Shown here one piece after another: positions 56,278 through 64,000 of a DNA stretch of 64,000 bases (positions are counted from its first letter, which is position 1; the number at the start of each line of letters is the position of its first letter). Location: the NCBI GenBank assembly GCA_016718155.1, contig JADKEH010000001.1, positions 186,001 through 250,000 of the forward strand, read 5' to 3'. A program made the position numbers and the translations under genes. This DNA is from Candidatus Rhodoferax randersensis. GTDB taxonomy: Bacteria; Pseudomonadota; Gammaproteobacteria; Burkholderiales; Burkholderiaceae_C. The notes beneath the pieces are model-generated. The model had not been told where the DNA came from. It saw nothing but the letters and a program-made list of their open reading frames with translations, and ran no database searches.

Positions 56278-56892
56278 TTGAACCTCGATTTCTTTCCCCA
56301 ACTCTTCGAAGTCGCCTTCACGCTATGGGGCAGCGCCACAACCTGGCTGGAGATCACGGCATTTGTTCTGGCGCTGGTCATGGTGGGCTGCAATATCCGC
56401 GAGGTGCACTGGGGCTGGCCACTGGCCATCATCAGCTCATTGATGTACTTCGCCCTGTTTTGGCGCAGCAAGCTCTACGGCGACGCCGCACTCCAGATAT
56501 TCTTCGCAGTGGTGGCGTGCTGGGGCTGGTTTCAGTGGCTGCGCGGTGTGCGCGGTGACGGATCAGCTCTGACCGTTTCCAGAATGACCCGCCAGGGCAT
56601 GGTGGGTGTTGTCGTCTTGTGCGCCATGCTGTGGCCACTGACGGGGCTGTTCCTGAAGACCTACACCGATACCGACGTGCCTTGGTGGGACGCCTTCCCC
56701 ACCGCCGTCAGTGTGGTGGCCCAGTTTCTGTTGGGACGCAAGCTAATCGAGAACTGGTTGATGTGGATCGTCGTCAACGTCGTCAGCGTCGGCCTGTTCG
56801 CGTTCAAGGGCCTGTGGCTGACCGCGCTGCTCTATGTTCTCTTTATTGGCCTGAGTGTGGTGGGCTTGCGTGCATGGCAACGCAAACTCTGA
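56278..56892 (+). CDS. pnuC: Nicotinamide riboside transporter PnuC
   Basis: A 204-residue membrane protein with about seven hydrophobic helices. It has the PnuC features VGCNIREVHWGWPLAIISS, YGDAALQIFF and WGWFQWL, and imports nicotinamide riboside or related vitamin by facilitated diffusion. The start is TTG at 56278, since no ATG is in frame. The next gene is a NadR-type kinase that would trap the substrate by phosphorylation. Confidence 0.92.
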   Translation: MNLDFFPQLFEVAFTLWGSATTWLEITAFVLALVMVGCNIREVHWGWPLAIISSLMYFALFWRSKLYGDAALQIFFAVVACWGWFQWLRGVRGDGSALTVSRMTRQGMVGVVVLCAMLWPLTGLFLKTYTDTDVPWWDAFPTAVSVVAQFLLGRKLIENWLMWIVVNVVSVGLFAFKGLWLTALLYVLFIGLSVVGLRAWQRKL

Positions 56893-56926
56893 CTAGCGAT
56901 CCATCGCCGTGCGCTACCCCCAGCTC

Positions 56927-57574
56927 ATGAAGATCGCCATCATCGGCGCCGAAAGCACTGGCAAGACCCAACTTGCACAGGAATTGACTGCCCATTTGCA
57001 GGCCAGCGATTCACCCGCCAGGATGGTCAACGAGTTTCTGCGTGAATGGTGTGAACGCGAGCAGCGCACCCCACTGGTCAGCGAGCAAGGCGGCATTGCA
57101 CAGGAGCAGGCGCGCCGGATCAACGCCACGCACGCAACAGGTGCGCGGACCGTTGCCGACACCACCCCCCTGATGACCGCGGTCTACAGCGACATGCTGT
57201 TCAACGATTCGTCGCTGTACGACTTCGCGCTTCAGCACCAACGCCACTACGACCTGACCTTGCTCACGGCACTGGATCTGCCATGGGTTGCCGACGGGCT
57301 GCAGCGCGATGGGCCGCAGGTGCGCCCGGAGGTGGACCGCTTGATTCGCCGGGCGCTCGATCAGGCGGGCATCCCCTACCACGTGGTGCATGGGCAGGGC
57401 GGCGAGCGTCTGGCCCGAGCACTGACCATCGTCGAGCATGCCAGCCGTCGGTCCGCCGATTCTCAGCCGGTTGGCCACGGTGAGTGGGCCTGGCACTGCG
57501 CACAATGCGGCAACGCGCACTGCGAGCACCGCTTGTTCAAGGACCTGCTGCGTGCCGACTCAGTGAGGCGTTGA
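56927..57574 (+). CDS. NadR-like ATP-binding protein, probable ribosylnicotinamide kinase
   Basis: A 215-residue P-loop kinase. Walker A is IIGAESTGKTQLAQEL, followed by RMVNEFLREWCERE and ADTTPLMTAVYSDMLF, typical of the C-terminal kinase domain of NadR. It lacks the N-terminal adenylyltransferase and DNA-binding domains of full NadR. The C-terminal end carries a Cys/His cluster, WHCAQCGNAHCEHRLF. The ATG at 56927 is preferred; a GTG at 56909 adds six residues. It follows pnuC by 34 bases, so a substrate of nicotinamide riboside is inferred. Its 3' end overlaps convergent hslO by 15 bases. Confidence 0.82.
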   Translation: MKIAIIGAESTGKTQLAQELTAHLQASDSPARMVNEFLREWCEREQRTPLVSEQGGIAQEQARRINATHATGARTVADTTPLMTAVYSDMLFNDSSLYDFALQHQRHYDLTLLTALDLPWVADGLQRDGPQVRPEVDRLIRRALDQAGIPYHVVHGQGGERLARALTIVEHASRRSADSQPVGHGEWAWHCAQCGNAHCEHRLFKDLLRADSVRR

Positions 57575-58549
57575 ACTGCCTGGTGCGAGCTGGCTGGCGT
57601 GCGTAAACACCTGGGCCGCGTCCACCGCATCGAAGCGGTATTGAGCAGCGCAGAACTCGCAAGTCACCTCGATATCGCCGCGTTCGGCCAGAATGGCATC
57701 GGCCTCCGCCTGACCCAAGCCGAGAATCATGCGCGCCACCCGCTCCCGACTGCAACTGCACGCGAAATGCGGACCTTGCGAGCCAACCAGCGGCTCGAAG
57801 CGCTGCAAGGCCTCCTGCCAGAACAGGCGCCGCAAAATAGTATCGACGTCCAGCGTCAAGAGCTCTTCCTGTTTGAGGCTGCTGGCCAGCAGCGCGATGC
57901 GACGGTAGGCGTCCTCGACCTCCTCATCCCCGTCGTCCTCCCGGCTGATCGTGCGGCCAGACAAGTTGCCCGCGCCCTGCCCTGGCAAGCGCTGAATCAG
58001 CAGACCGGCGGCCAGATTGGCGTCGGCGGCCAGCACCAGACAGGTTTCCAATTGTTCGCTTTGCAGCATGTAATGCGCCAGCATCTCACTGACGCGGGTG
58101 AACTTGACCTGATCGGCATCCGCCAGCGGCACGACGCCTTGATACGGTTGCTGACCTGGATGGCGGGTCCTGGGATCCAGCGTGATGGCACAGCGACCAT
58201 GGCCATTGACGTTCACCAGCGTGCCCAGGTCGCCGTCCGGCGGCACCGGGCCATTGATGGTCGCCGCCCCGCGCAAGCCCAGGTCGGGCCCCACCTCGGC
58301 CACCGCCACCGGCACCGGGCCATTCCCAAATATCTGAAGAATCAAGGCACCATCGAACTTGATATTGGACTGCATCAGGGTGGCCGCCGCCAGCATTTCC
58401 CCCAGCATGGTTTGCACCGGCAGCGGGTAGGCGCCGGTGGCGCTGTTGGCGGCACGCCGCCGCAGCACCTCTTGCCAAGCGTCGGTCAGGCGCACGATGG
58501 CACCGCGCACCGGCAGACCTTCGAAAACAAACTTGTGCAACTCAGACAC
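57560..58549 (-). CDS. hslO: Redox-regulated chaperone Hsp33
   Basis: A 329-residue chaperone activated by oxidation. The zinc centre is CxC...CxxC: ACSCSRERV and VTCEFCAAQ near the C-terminus, with the linker between. N-terminal domain: VRGAIVRLTDAWQEVL. GTG 58549 with GGGAG upstream is the likely start; an ATG at 58561 is possible. Confidence 0.94.
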   Translation of the reverse strand: MSELHKFVFEGLPVRGAIVRLTDAWQEVLRRRAANSATGAYPLPVQTMLGEMLAAATLMQSNIKFDGALILQIFGNGPVPVAVAEVGPDLGLRGAATINGPVPPDGDLGTLVNVNGHGRCAITLDPRTRHPGQQPYQGVVPLADADQVKFTRVSEMLAHYMLQSEQLETCLVLAADANLAAGLLIQRLPGQGAGNLSGRTISREDDGDEEVEDAYRRIALLASSLKQEELLTLDVDTILRRLFWQEALQRFEPLVGSQGPHFACSCSRERVARMILGLGQAEADAILAERGDIEVTCEFCAAQYRFDAVDAAQVFTHASQLAPGSSTPH

Positions 58550-58585
58550 GGGGACTCCCATTCACAAACCGTCTTGACAAGGGGC

Positions 58586-59110
58586 TCAAGAGATCCGCTT
58601 GAGCCCGGCTTTGAAACGCCGGGCGTTCAGAACGTACATCTGGGCACTGTTGACCAGTCCCTGCTTCTGCTCCGGGCTCAACTCCCGCACCACCTTGGCC
58701 GGGCTGCCCATGATCATCGATCCGTCCGCGAACTCCTTGCCCTCTGTCACCAGTGAGCCGGCTCCGACAATGCAGTGCTTGCCAATCCGGGCACCATTGA
58801 GCACCACCGCGCCGATACCAATCAGGCTCCCGTCGCCAACCGTGCAACCATGCAGCATCACCTTGTGCCCCACCGTCACATCCTCACCCACGGTCAGCGG
58901 CTTGCCCATGTCGGCGTGCAGCACGCAGGCGTCCTGAATGTTGGAGCCCCGCCCGATGCGGATGATCTCGGTGTCGCCGCGCACCACCGTGCCAAACCAG
59001 ATACTGACGTCTTGCGCCAGGGCCACCCGGCCAATGACCTGTGCGCTGTCGGCAACCCAGGCCGAGTTGGCCAGCTCCGGCGACACGCCATCGAGTTCGT
59101 AAAGTGCCAT
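58586..59110 (-). CDS. Gamma-class carbonic anhydrase-like protein
   Basis: A 174-residue left-handed beta-helix protein. Hexapeptide repeats and the three zinc-His positions are visible (VLHADMGKP, VGHKVMLHGCTVGDG), with MGSPAKVVREL after the helix. Homologues are called YrdA/CaiE-like or gamma carbonic anhydrases; whether it has CO2 hydratase activity is uncertain. The ATG at 59110 has GGAGAAG upstream. It is 36 bases upstream of hslO. Confidence 0.88.
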   Translation of the reverse strand: MALYELDGVSPELANSAWVADSAQVIGRVALAQDVSIWFGTVVRGDTEIIRIGRGSNIQDACVLHADMGKPLTVGEDVTVGHKVMLHGCTVGDGSLIGIGAVVLNGARIGKHCIVGAGSLVTEGKEFADGSMIMGSPAKVVRELSPEQKQGLVNSAQMYVLNARRFKAGLKRIS

Positions 59111-59261
59111 CTCTTCTCCAATTGAACGAATGTCCAGAATTGTAGAGAGCCGGACCCGACCCAATCACCCAGCCGCCTGATGGCCCTCACGCCCTACTCA
59201 TGCACCACGCACGCCCGACTTACAAAGTTCTCTAGAATGGCTCGAAACGGCCCCTGGCACC

Positions 59262-60518
59262 ATGAGCACTACTTCCGCATTCGACAACCCGACGCGCGAC
59301 ACGCCTGACGACCGCACCGCCATCGCGCGTCAAGCCATCGTTGACGCTGGCCGCTCGGTCGTTGGCTACGAGTTGTTTGACCGGTCACGAAGGTCCGACG
59401 ACCACACTGCGGCCAGTGATGCAGAACTGCTGTTCAAGGTCCTGTCGCACCTCGACAACGAAGCTTTGACCGGGAAAAAGACCATCTTCGTCAACTGCAC
59501 GCACGACAGTCTCACCGGTGGACACCTCGAATTGATCCAGCCCGAGAGGGTCATCCTGGAGATTCCGCCACTGGACCTGAACCAGCAGGACCAGATCGAA
59601 AGCAGGCTGCAAACCCTGGTGGAGGTCCGCCAGCGCGGCTTCAGGCTGGCGTTCAACCAGGCGATCCTGACCACCGCCTACCGACCGTGGCTGGCGCTTG
59701 CATCGTTCATCAAGATCGACCTGTCGCAAGTCCGGGCGCAGGACCTGGCGGACGTGATCCAACGCGCCCAAAGCAGCTCGCAGGCCCAATTGATCGCGGA
59801 AAAAGTTGAAACGGCGGCGCAGTTTGAACAGGTCGCGGCTCTGGGGGTCAAGCTGTTTCAAGGCTACTGGTTTGCCAAGCCCACGCTGGTGACGGGTCAA
59901 ACACTGCGCGCCTCGCAGACCACGCTGATCCAGCTCATCAACCTGGTGCGCCGCGAGGCCAGCACAAGCGAGATTGAAGCGGTGCTCAAACATGACCCCA
60001 CGCTGTCGTTCAATTTGCTGCGTTTCATCAATTCGTCGGGCTTTGGACTGAGCTGTGAGATCACTTCGTTTCGTCATGCTGTGATGCTCCTGGGTTTGAA
60101 GAAACTGTTCCGATGGGCCGCCTTGCTGATGATCACTTCACGCGACGGTGGTGCGCCGCCGGCGGTGGCGTCGATGGCGGTGGTCCGTGGGCGCCTGATG
60201 GAGTTGCTGGCTGGCGAGGTACTGGGACCCGAGGAATGCGACAACGCGTTTGTGGTCGGCGTGTTTTCCTTGCTCGACACCATGTTGGGCATACCCATGG
60301 ACAAGGCGCTGAGCGCGGTCGCCCTGCCAGCTTCAGTGGTCGATGCACTGCTGCTGCGAACCGGTGCACTGGCCCCGCTTCTGGACCTGGCCGAGGCCTG
60401 CGAAAGCGCCAACGACGAGGCCTTTGCCAAAGCCGCCGATGCGCTGCATCTGAGTAACCGGCAAGTCAATTGGGCGCACCTGCAAGCCCTCAGCTGGGCC
60501 GAGACACTGCTGAATTGA
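59262..60518 (+). CDS. Degenerate EAL plus HDOD domain signalling protein
   Basis: A 418-residue protein. The N-terminal half resembles an EAL domain of the YuxH type: GYELFDRS, LEIPPLDL, FIKIDLSQV, AEKVETAAQF, GYWFAKP. The catalytic DDFG motif is replaced (FRLAFNQAIL), so c-di-GMP hydrolysis is unlikely. The C-terminal half is an HDOD domain (PTLSFNLLRFINSSGFG, SFRHAVMLLGLKKLFRW), a c-di-GMP or regulatory output module. Such proteins often regulate motility or surface behaviour without enzyme activity. A TAGAAT box lies at 59233-59238. Confidence 0.88.
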   Translation: MSTTSAFDNPTRDTPDDRTAIARQAIVDAGRSVVGYELFDRSRRSDDHTAASDAELLFKVLSHLDNEALTGKKTIFVNCTHDSLTGGHLELIQPERVILEIPPLDLNQQDQIESRLQTLVEVRQRGFRLAFNQAILTTAYRPWLALASFIKIDLSQVRAQDLADVIQRAQSSSQAQLIAEKVETAAQFEQVAALGVKLFQGYWFAKPTLVTGQTLRASQTTLIQLINLVRREASTSEIEAVLKHDPTLSFNLLRFINSSGFGLSCEITSFRHAVMLLGLKKLFRWAALLMITSRDGGAPPAVASMAVVRGRLMELLAGEVLGPEECDNAFVVGVFSLLDTMLGIPMDKALSAVALPASVVDALLLRTGALAPLLDLAEACESANDEAFAKAADALHLSNRQVNWAHLQALSWAETLLN

Positions 60519-60538
60519 GCCGGTGAATCGACGCTGAA

Positions 60539-61516
60539 TCAACCACGCGGATGATGCTGGGCATGCAGCGATTTGAGCCGCTCGCGGGCCACATGGGTGT
60601 AGATGGTGGTGGTGGAGATGTCGGCGTGGCCGAGCAGCATTTGCACTGCGCGCAAGTCAGCCCCGTGGTTGAGCAGATGCGTGGCGAAGGCGTGGCGCAG
60701 GGTGTGAGGTGACAAAGGCGCCGAAATGCCGGCCGCCAGCGCGTACTTCTTGACAATGATCCAGAACATGACGCGCGACATCGCGCTGCCTGCCTTGGCG
60801 CCACGATGAGTTACAAACAGATCCTCGGTCTGCCTGCCCGCCAGCAGTTCGCCCCTGGCCTGCTCCAGGTAACGGCGCAGCCACAGGCTGGCGACCTCGC
60901 CAAACGGAACCAGCCGCTCCTTCTGACCCTTGCCCAGGACGCGCACCACATGGTCGGTCAAACCCAGGTCGAACACCTTAAGGGTGACCAACTCGCTCAC
61001 CCGCAGGCCGCTGGCATACATCAACTCCAGCATGGTGCGGTCACGCAGCCCCATCGCGGTATCGGTATCGGGCGCGCCCAGCAAGGCTTCAACTTGCGCC
61101 TCGGTCATGTTCTTGGGCACACGCAAGGCCTGCCGGGCGGCCTGCAGCTTCAGCGTCGGGTCCCGATTCAAGACCCGCTCACGCAAGGCCCAGCGAAAGA
61201 AACGCTTGAACACCGTCAATCGTCGATTGGCGGTCGTGGCCTTGGTGGCGGCATGCCGCGCGGAAAAGTAGGCGCTAAGGTCACCCTCGCCAGCACTCGC
61301 CAAGCTTAGGCCCCGCTGACCGAGCCACGCGGCCAGCAGGGTCAGGTCGCGCCGATAGGCGTCCAGCGTGTTGCGCGACAGGCCCTCCTCCAGCCAGAGT
61401 GCGTCCACAAATGCCGCAATGGCGCCGAGATCGGCCGGACTGGCTCGGCCCGGACCGTCGGCAACCGAGCGCGTCGCAACCCTTGCTGAGGGACCGCGGT
61501 CCGAGCCCGTGCCCAC
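60539..61516 (-). CDS. xerD: Tyrosine recombinase XerD
   Basis: A 325-residue site-specific recombinase that resolves chromosome dimers at dif with XerC. Catalytic residues: Arg in YASGLRVSEL, Lys in GKGQKERLVP, HxxR in LSPHTLRHAFATHLL, His in LLGHADISTT and Tyr in TTTIYTHV. The start is uncertain: the GTG at 61516, 5 bases after the upstream stop, is the only good one and gives a 25-residue N-terminal extension. Upstream sequence belongs to the Bug protein frame. Confidence 0.93.
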   Translation of the reverse strand: MGTGSDRGPSARVATRSVADGPGRASPADLGAIAAFVDALWLEEGLSRNTLDAYRRDLTLLAAWLGQRGLSLASAGEGDLSAYFSARHAATKATTANRRLTVFKRFFRWALRERVLNRDPTLKLQAARQALRVPKNMTEAQVEALLGAPDTDTAMGLRDRTMLELMYASGLRVSELVTLKVFDLGLTDHVVRVLGKGQKERLVPFGEVASLWLRRYLEQARGELLAGRQTEDLFVTHRGAKAGSAMSRVMFWIIVKKYALAAGISAPLSPHTLRHAFATHLLNHGADLRAVQMLLGHADISTTTIYTHVARERLKSLHAQHHPRG

Positions 61517-61520
61517 GTGC

Positions 61521-62498
61521 TCAATCGAGCTTGAGTTTGGCGGTATCAACCACCTTCTTGTAGACCTCGAACTCCGCCTTGATCTGGGCGGCGAACTGCT
61601 CCGGCGTGTTGGCAATGATGATGGAGCCGGTATCCTCAATGCGCTTTCTCACGGCCGGGTCTTCCAGCGCCTTGCGCACGGCGGCGTTGACCTTGTCGAC
61701 CACCTCACGCGGCAGGCCCTTGGGTCCATAGATGCCGTAATAGGCCATGCGATTGACCGGCTCCAGACCGACCTCCTTGAAGGTCGGCACATTGGGCAAC
61801 TGGCTCAGACGCTGGGGTGCCGCCACCACAATCGGAATCAGACGGTTCGATTGAATGAAGGGCATGGCCGATGGCATGTTGTCAAAAGTCATCGGCACTT
61901 GCCCGGCCACTGTGTCATTGAGCGCCGGGCCAGCACCATGGTAGGGAATGTGCGTAATAAAAGTGCCACTGAGGCTCTTGTACAACTCCATTTGAAGATG
62001 CCCGATGCCGCCCGTGCCCGACGAGGCGAAGGAGTACTTGCCAGGCGAGCGCTTCAACTCGGCAATGAAGCCCTTGTAGTCCTTCGCTGGAAAGCCCGGA
62101 TGCACCGCAATCACATTGGGCGTGGCCGCGATGTTGATGATTGGCGTGAAGTCGGTCAAAGGGTTGTAGGGCGTGCGCGGGTTAATCGCGGGATTGGCCG
62201 CGGTAGTGGACACGGTGGCCATGCCCAGCGAATAGCCGTCAGGTGTGGCCTTGGCTGTTTCGCTGGCGCCGACCACACCACCGCCACCAACCTTGTTCAT
62301 CACAATTACAGACTGCCCAAGCGCCTTGCCCATGGCATCGGCAATGGTGCGCGCGATGATGTCGGTGGTGCCACCCGGGGCAAACGGAACTTGCAGCTTC
62401 ACCACCTTGCTGGGGTAGGGCTGGGCAAGCGCCGCTGTTGCGACGGCGACCAGACCCAGACAGAAAATAGACCGACGGTACATGGTGAACATCTCCAT
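61521..62498 (-). CDS. Tripartite tricarboxylate transporter substrate-binding protein (Bug/TctC family)
   Basis: A 325-residue periplasmic binding protein. The signal peptide (SIFCLGLVAVATAALAQ) precedes YPSKVVKLQVPFAPGGTTDIIAR, read in parts as LQVPFAPGGTTDIIAR, the family's N-terminal motif. IGHLQMELYK and PYHGAGPALNDTVAGQV are also typical. No TctA/TctB membrane genes lie nearby, which is the rule for Bug proteins in Burkholderiales. The ligand is unknown. Start at 62498 or an ATG at 62483. Confidence 0.92.
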   Translation of the reverse strand: MEMFTMYRRSIFCLGLVAVATAALAQPYPSKVVKLQVPFAPGGTTDIIARTIADAMGKALGQSVIVMNKVGGGGVVGASETAKATPDGYSLGMATVSTTAANPAINPRTPYNPLTDFTPIINIAATPNVIAVHPGFPAKDYKGFIAELKRSPGKYSFASSGTGGIGHLQMELYKSLSGTFITHIPYHGAGPALNDTVAGQVPMTFDNMPSAMPFIQSNRLIPIVVAAPQRLSQLPNVPTFKEVGLEPVNRMAYYGIYGPKGLPREVVDKVNAAVRKALEDPAVRKRIEDTGSIIIANTPEQFAAQIKAEFEVYKKVVDTAKLKLD

Positions 62499-62527
62499 TG
62501 AAAAGAACCTCAGAAACTATGACCAGT

Positions 62528-63106
62528 CTACTGACCCAAAAGCCCCTTCTTGAGCCTCGCGTCAATCGGATGGCCACCCACAAAAATTCCCAGCACGGCA
62601 CCAAAGAAGTCGGCGCCCGCAATCACCGAGCCCTTCCTGACGCCATTGACGGACAAGGCCAGGCCCCGCTCGGGCTCGAAGTCCAGGTCGATGGTGTCGC
62701 CCTTGGCGGTGGTTCCGAACGACTCGATGGTGGATTCGAGTTGCACGACGCGATCATGCAGGGACTCAAGCTCGCTGGGGCTGGCATTCTTCTTGATGCC
62801 CGACACCAGCGCCTTGGTGAAATCAGTCGATTTGGCCTCACGCAACATGCGCAACCGAATCCGCTTGGGGCCGGGCATCGCCATGATGTCCTGCATGGTG
62901 CTCGCCCGTTCAGTGAGGTAAAGCCCAGCGACATAACCCCGGATGACAAAGACAGCGCGAATCCCCATCCCGTTGAGTTTGAGTTCGCGGTTGCCAAGCC
63001 GGATCGAGTCGTCAAAACGAACGCCCTCGAAGGTGGCGGCAGAGGCGGCAGTGCTGACCAGCAAGGTCGCGCAAGCAAGACGGATCAAAACGGATGCTGT
63101 GTTCAT
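62528..63106 (-). CDS. Chalcone isomerase-like periplasmic protein
   Basis: A 192-residue protein. The signal peptide ends near STAASAATF. The rest has the chalcone-isomerase fold: KLNGMGIRAVFVIRGYVAGLYL, IRLRMLREAKSTDFTKAL and the final GADFFGAVLGIFVGGHPIDA, read as GAVLGIFVGGHPID. Bacterial members are not known to act on flavonoids; a lipid or fatty-acid binding role is usual speculation. It lies just before the Bug gene on the same strand. Confidence 0.88.
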   Translation of the reverse strand: MNTASVLIRLACATLLVSTAASAATFEGVRFDDSIRLGNRELKLNGMGIRAVFVIRGYVAGLYLTERASTMQDIMAMPGPKRIRLRMLREAKSTDFTKALVSGIKKNASPSELESLHDRVVQLESTIESFGTTAKGDTIDLDFEPERGLALSVNGVRKGSVIAGADFFGAVLGIFVGGHPIDARLKKGLLGQ

Positions 63107-63209
63107 AGAGCCTTAACGCCGATGGTAGTGCTGTCGACGACAACAATCGCTGTGGGTTCCACATAGGGGCAAACCCGAAGCGCGCCCGCTTCACTGGTAT
63201 TCTCGCCGC

Positions 63210-64000
63210 GTGAACTACGCGCAACTTCTGTTTCCTGATTTCTCGCTGATTTTGTGCGGCTATCTGGTTTGCCGCTTTACCATGCTGAACCGGACTGTCT
63301 GGGAGCAAGTGGAGTCCCTGGTCTACTTCCTGCTGTTCCCGGTGCTGCTGTTTCACTCCATCGTCAAGAGCCCGCTTGATCTTGCCACCGCGTCGAGCCT
63401 GATCGGAGCCGGTTGGACCCTGGGCCTGACCGGCATTGTGCTGGCCTTCACCCTGCCGCGCATCCCCTGGCTGGGCTCACACATCGAACTGCGCCAACAC
63501 GCCGCCAGCGCCCAGGTGGCTTTTCGTTTCAATTCCTTCATCGGCCTGGCCCTGGCGGAGCGGCTGGCGGGATCAGCCGGCGTATTGATGATAGCGGTGC
63601 TGATCGGCGTCTGCGTACCGTTGCTCAACGTGGCCGCCGTGTGGCCCATGGCCCGACACGGCCAGGGCAGAGTGTGGCGTGAGCTGGCGCGAAATCCGCT
63701 CATCATCGCCACCGCCAGCGGGCTGGCTGCCAACCTGATGGGGGTTCGCCTGGCGCCTTGGCTGGAGCCGACCGTGACACGAATCGGAGCCGCTTCGATC
63801 GCGCTGGGGCTGATGGCGGCGGGTGCCGGCATGCAGCTTGGCGCCCTGGCGCGTGCCAAGTCACTGGCTGTGGCAGTGCTCTCGATCCGCCACCTTGTGC
63901 TGCCGCTGGTCGCCGTTGCGCTATCCCATCTGTTCAAACTCAATGACGCACAGACAACGGTCTTGTTGTTGTTCTCGGCGCTGCCTACCGCATCGAGTTG
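63210..64000 (+). CDS. AEC family transporter/permease (partial, runs off the window)
   Basis: At least 263 residues, without a stop. It starts at GTG 63210 (MNYAQLLFPDFSLIL). Many hydrophobic helices and the AEC pattern (LLFPVLLFHSIVKSP, FRFNSFIGLALAERL, GVCVPLLNVAAVWP, MAAGAGMQLGAL) are visible. It is likely a 10-helix carrier for organic acids or similar; the substrate is unknown. Its start is divergent from the chalcone-isomerase-like gene across 103 bases with no clear promoter. Confidence 0.85.
   Translation, partial: MNYAQLLFPDFSLILCGYLVCRFTMLNRTVWEQVESLVYFLLFPVLLFHSIVKSPLDLATASSLIGAGWTLGLTGIVLAFTLPRIPWLGSHIELRQHAASAQVAFRFNSFIGLALAERLAGSAGVLMIAVLIGVCVPLLNVAAVWPMARHGQGRVWRELARNPLIIATASGLAANLMGVRLAPWLEPTVTRIGAASIALGLMAAGAGMQLGALARAKSLAVAVLSIRHLVLPLVAVALSHLFKLNDAQTTVLLLFSALPTASS

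Noticed and set aside
59233..59238. Promoter box for the EAL-HDOD gene
   Set aside because: TAGAAT is present, but I could find no fitting -35, so it is mentioned only within the gene entry.

Overview
The window is core chromosome of a betaproteobacterium, most likely family Comamonadaceae (a Rhodoferax- or Polaromonas-like member of the Burkholderiales). The reasons are the high GC content with strong G/C third-codon bias, the gene orders DUF349/SLT transglycosylase/glyA/nrdR/minor pilins/rib, rpsB-tsf-pyrH-frr-uppS-cdsA-dxr-rseP-bamA-skp-lpxD-fabZ-lpxA-lpxB-rnhB and pyrG-kdsA-eno-ftsB, a Bug-type tripartite tricarboxylate binding protein, and a palindromic intergenic element of the kind common in Comamonadaceae. 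There are no rRNA or tRNA genes, insertion sequences, phage genes or CRISPR arrays. The genus is an inference.

Layout. 1-3.7 kb (- strand): start of a GAF-domain protein, a long DUF349 protein, and upstream of it a hairpin-rich stretch ending in a clear intrinsic terminator, which I propose as a small RNA or leader. 4.0-6.9 kb (+): lytic transglycosylase, a ZTP (pfl-type) riboswitch, glyA, nrdR. 6.9-13.6 kb (+): minor pilin operon fimT-pilV-pilW-pilX-pilY1-pilE. 13.7-17.8 kb (+): riboflavin operon ribD-ribE-ribBA-ribH with nusB. 17.8-21.5 kb (+): aminotransferase, then ybgC-tolQ-tolR-tolA. 21.5-27.1 kb (-): GNAT, glmM, folP, ftsH, rlmE. 27.1-32.9 kb: yhbY (+), a DUF4149 remnant, greA, and carA-carB behind a structured leader (-). 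33-48.2 kb (-): the envelope and translation block from rpsB down to an rRNA methyltransferase. 48.6-51.6 kb: small conserved protein, SlyD-like FKBP, dut, coaBC. 51.7-57.6 kb (+): pyrG-kdsA-DUF1330-eno-ftsB, then pnuC with a NadR-like kinase. 57.6-64 kb: hslO, gamma-carbonic anhydrase, degenerate EAL-HDOD protein, xerD, Bug protein, chalcone-isomerase-like protein, and the start of an AEC permease.

How the genes work together. The 33-48 kb block makes and assembles the cell envelope (undecaprenyl and CDP-diacylglycerol lipids, isoprenoid precursor, lipid A, outer-membrane protein assembly) and is headed by the ribosomal genes rpsB-tsf-pyrH-frr. Pyrimidine supply (carAB, pyrH, pyrG, dut), folate and one-carbon metabolism (folP, glyA with its ZTP switch), flavin and CoA synthesis, and NAD salvage (pnuC plus kinase) make up most of the rest.

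The most important anomaly is technical or evolutionary. Five single-base indels disrupt otherwise full-length conserved genes: pilX start, pilY1 twice, carB, lpxB. The loss of lpxB would be unusual and the loss of carB would cause auxotrophy, so sequencing or assembly error is the leading explanation, at least for those two. No obviously new multi-gene system is visible. The most novel candidates are the hairpin-rich RNA at 3.45-3.67 kb and the structured carAB leader.
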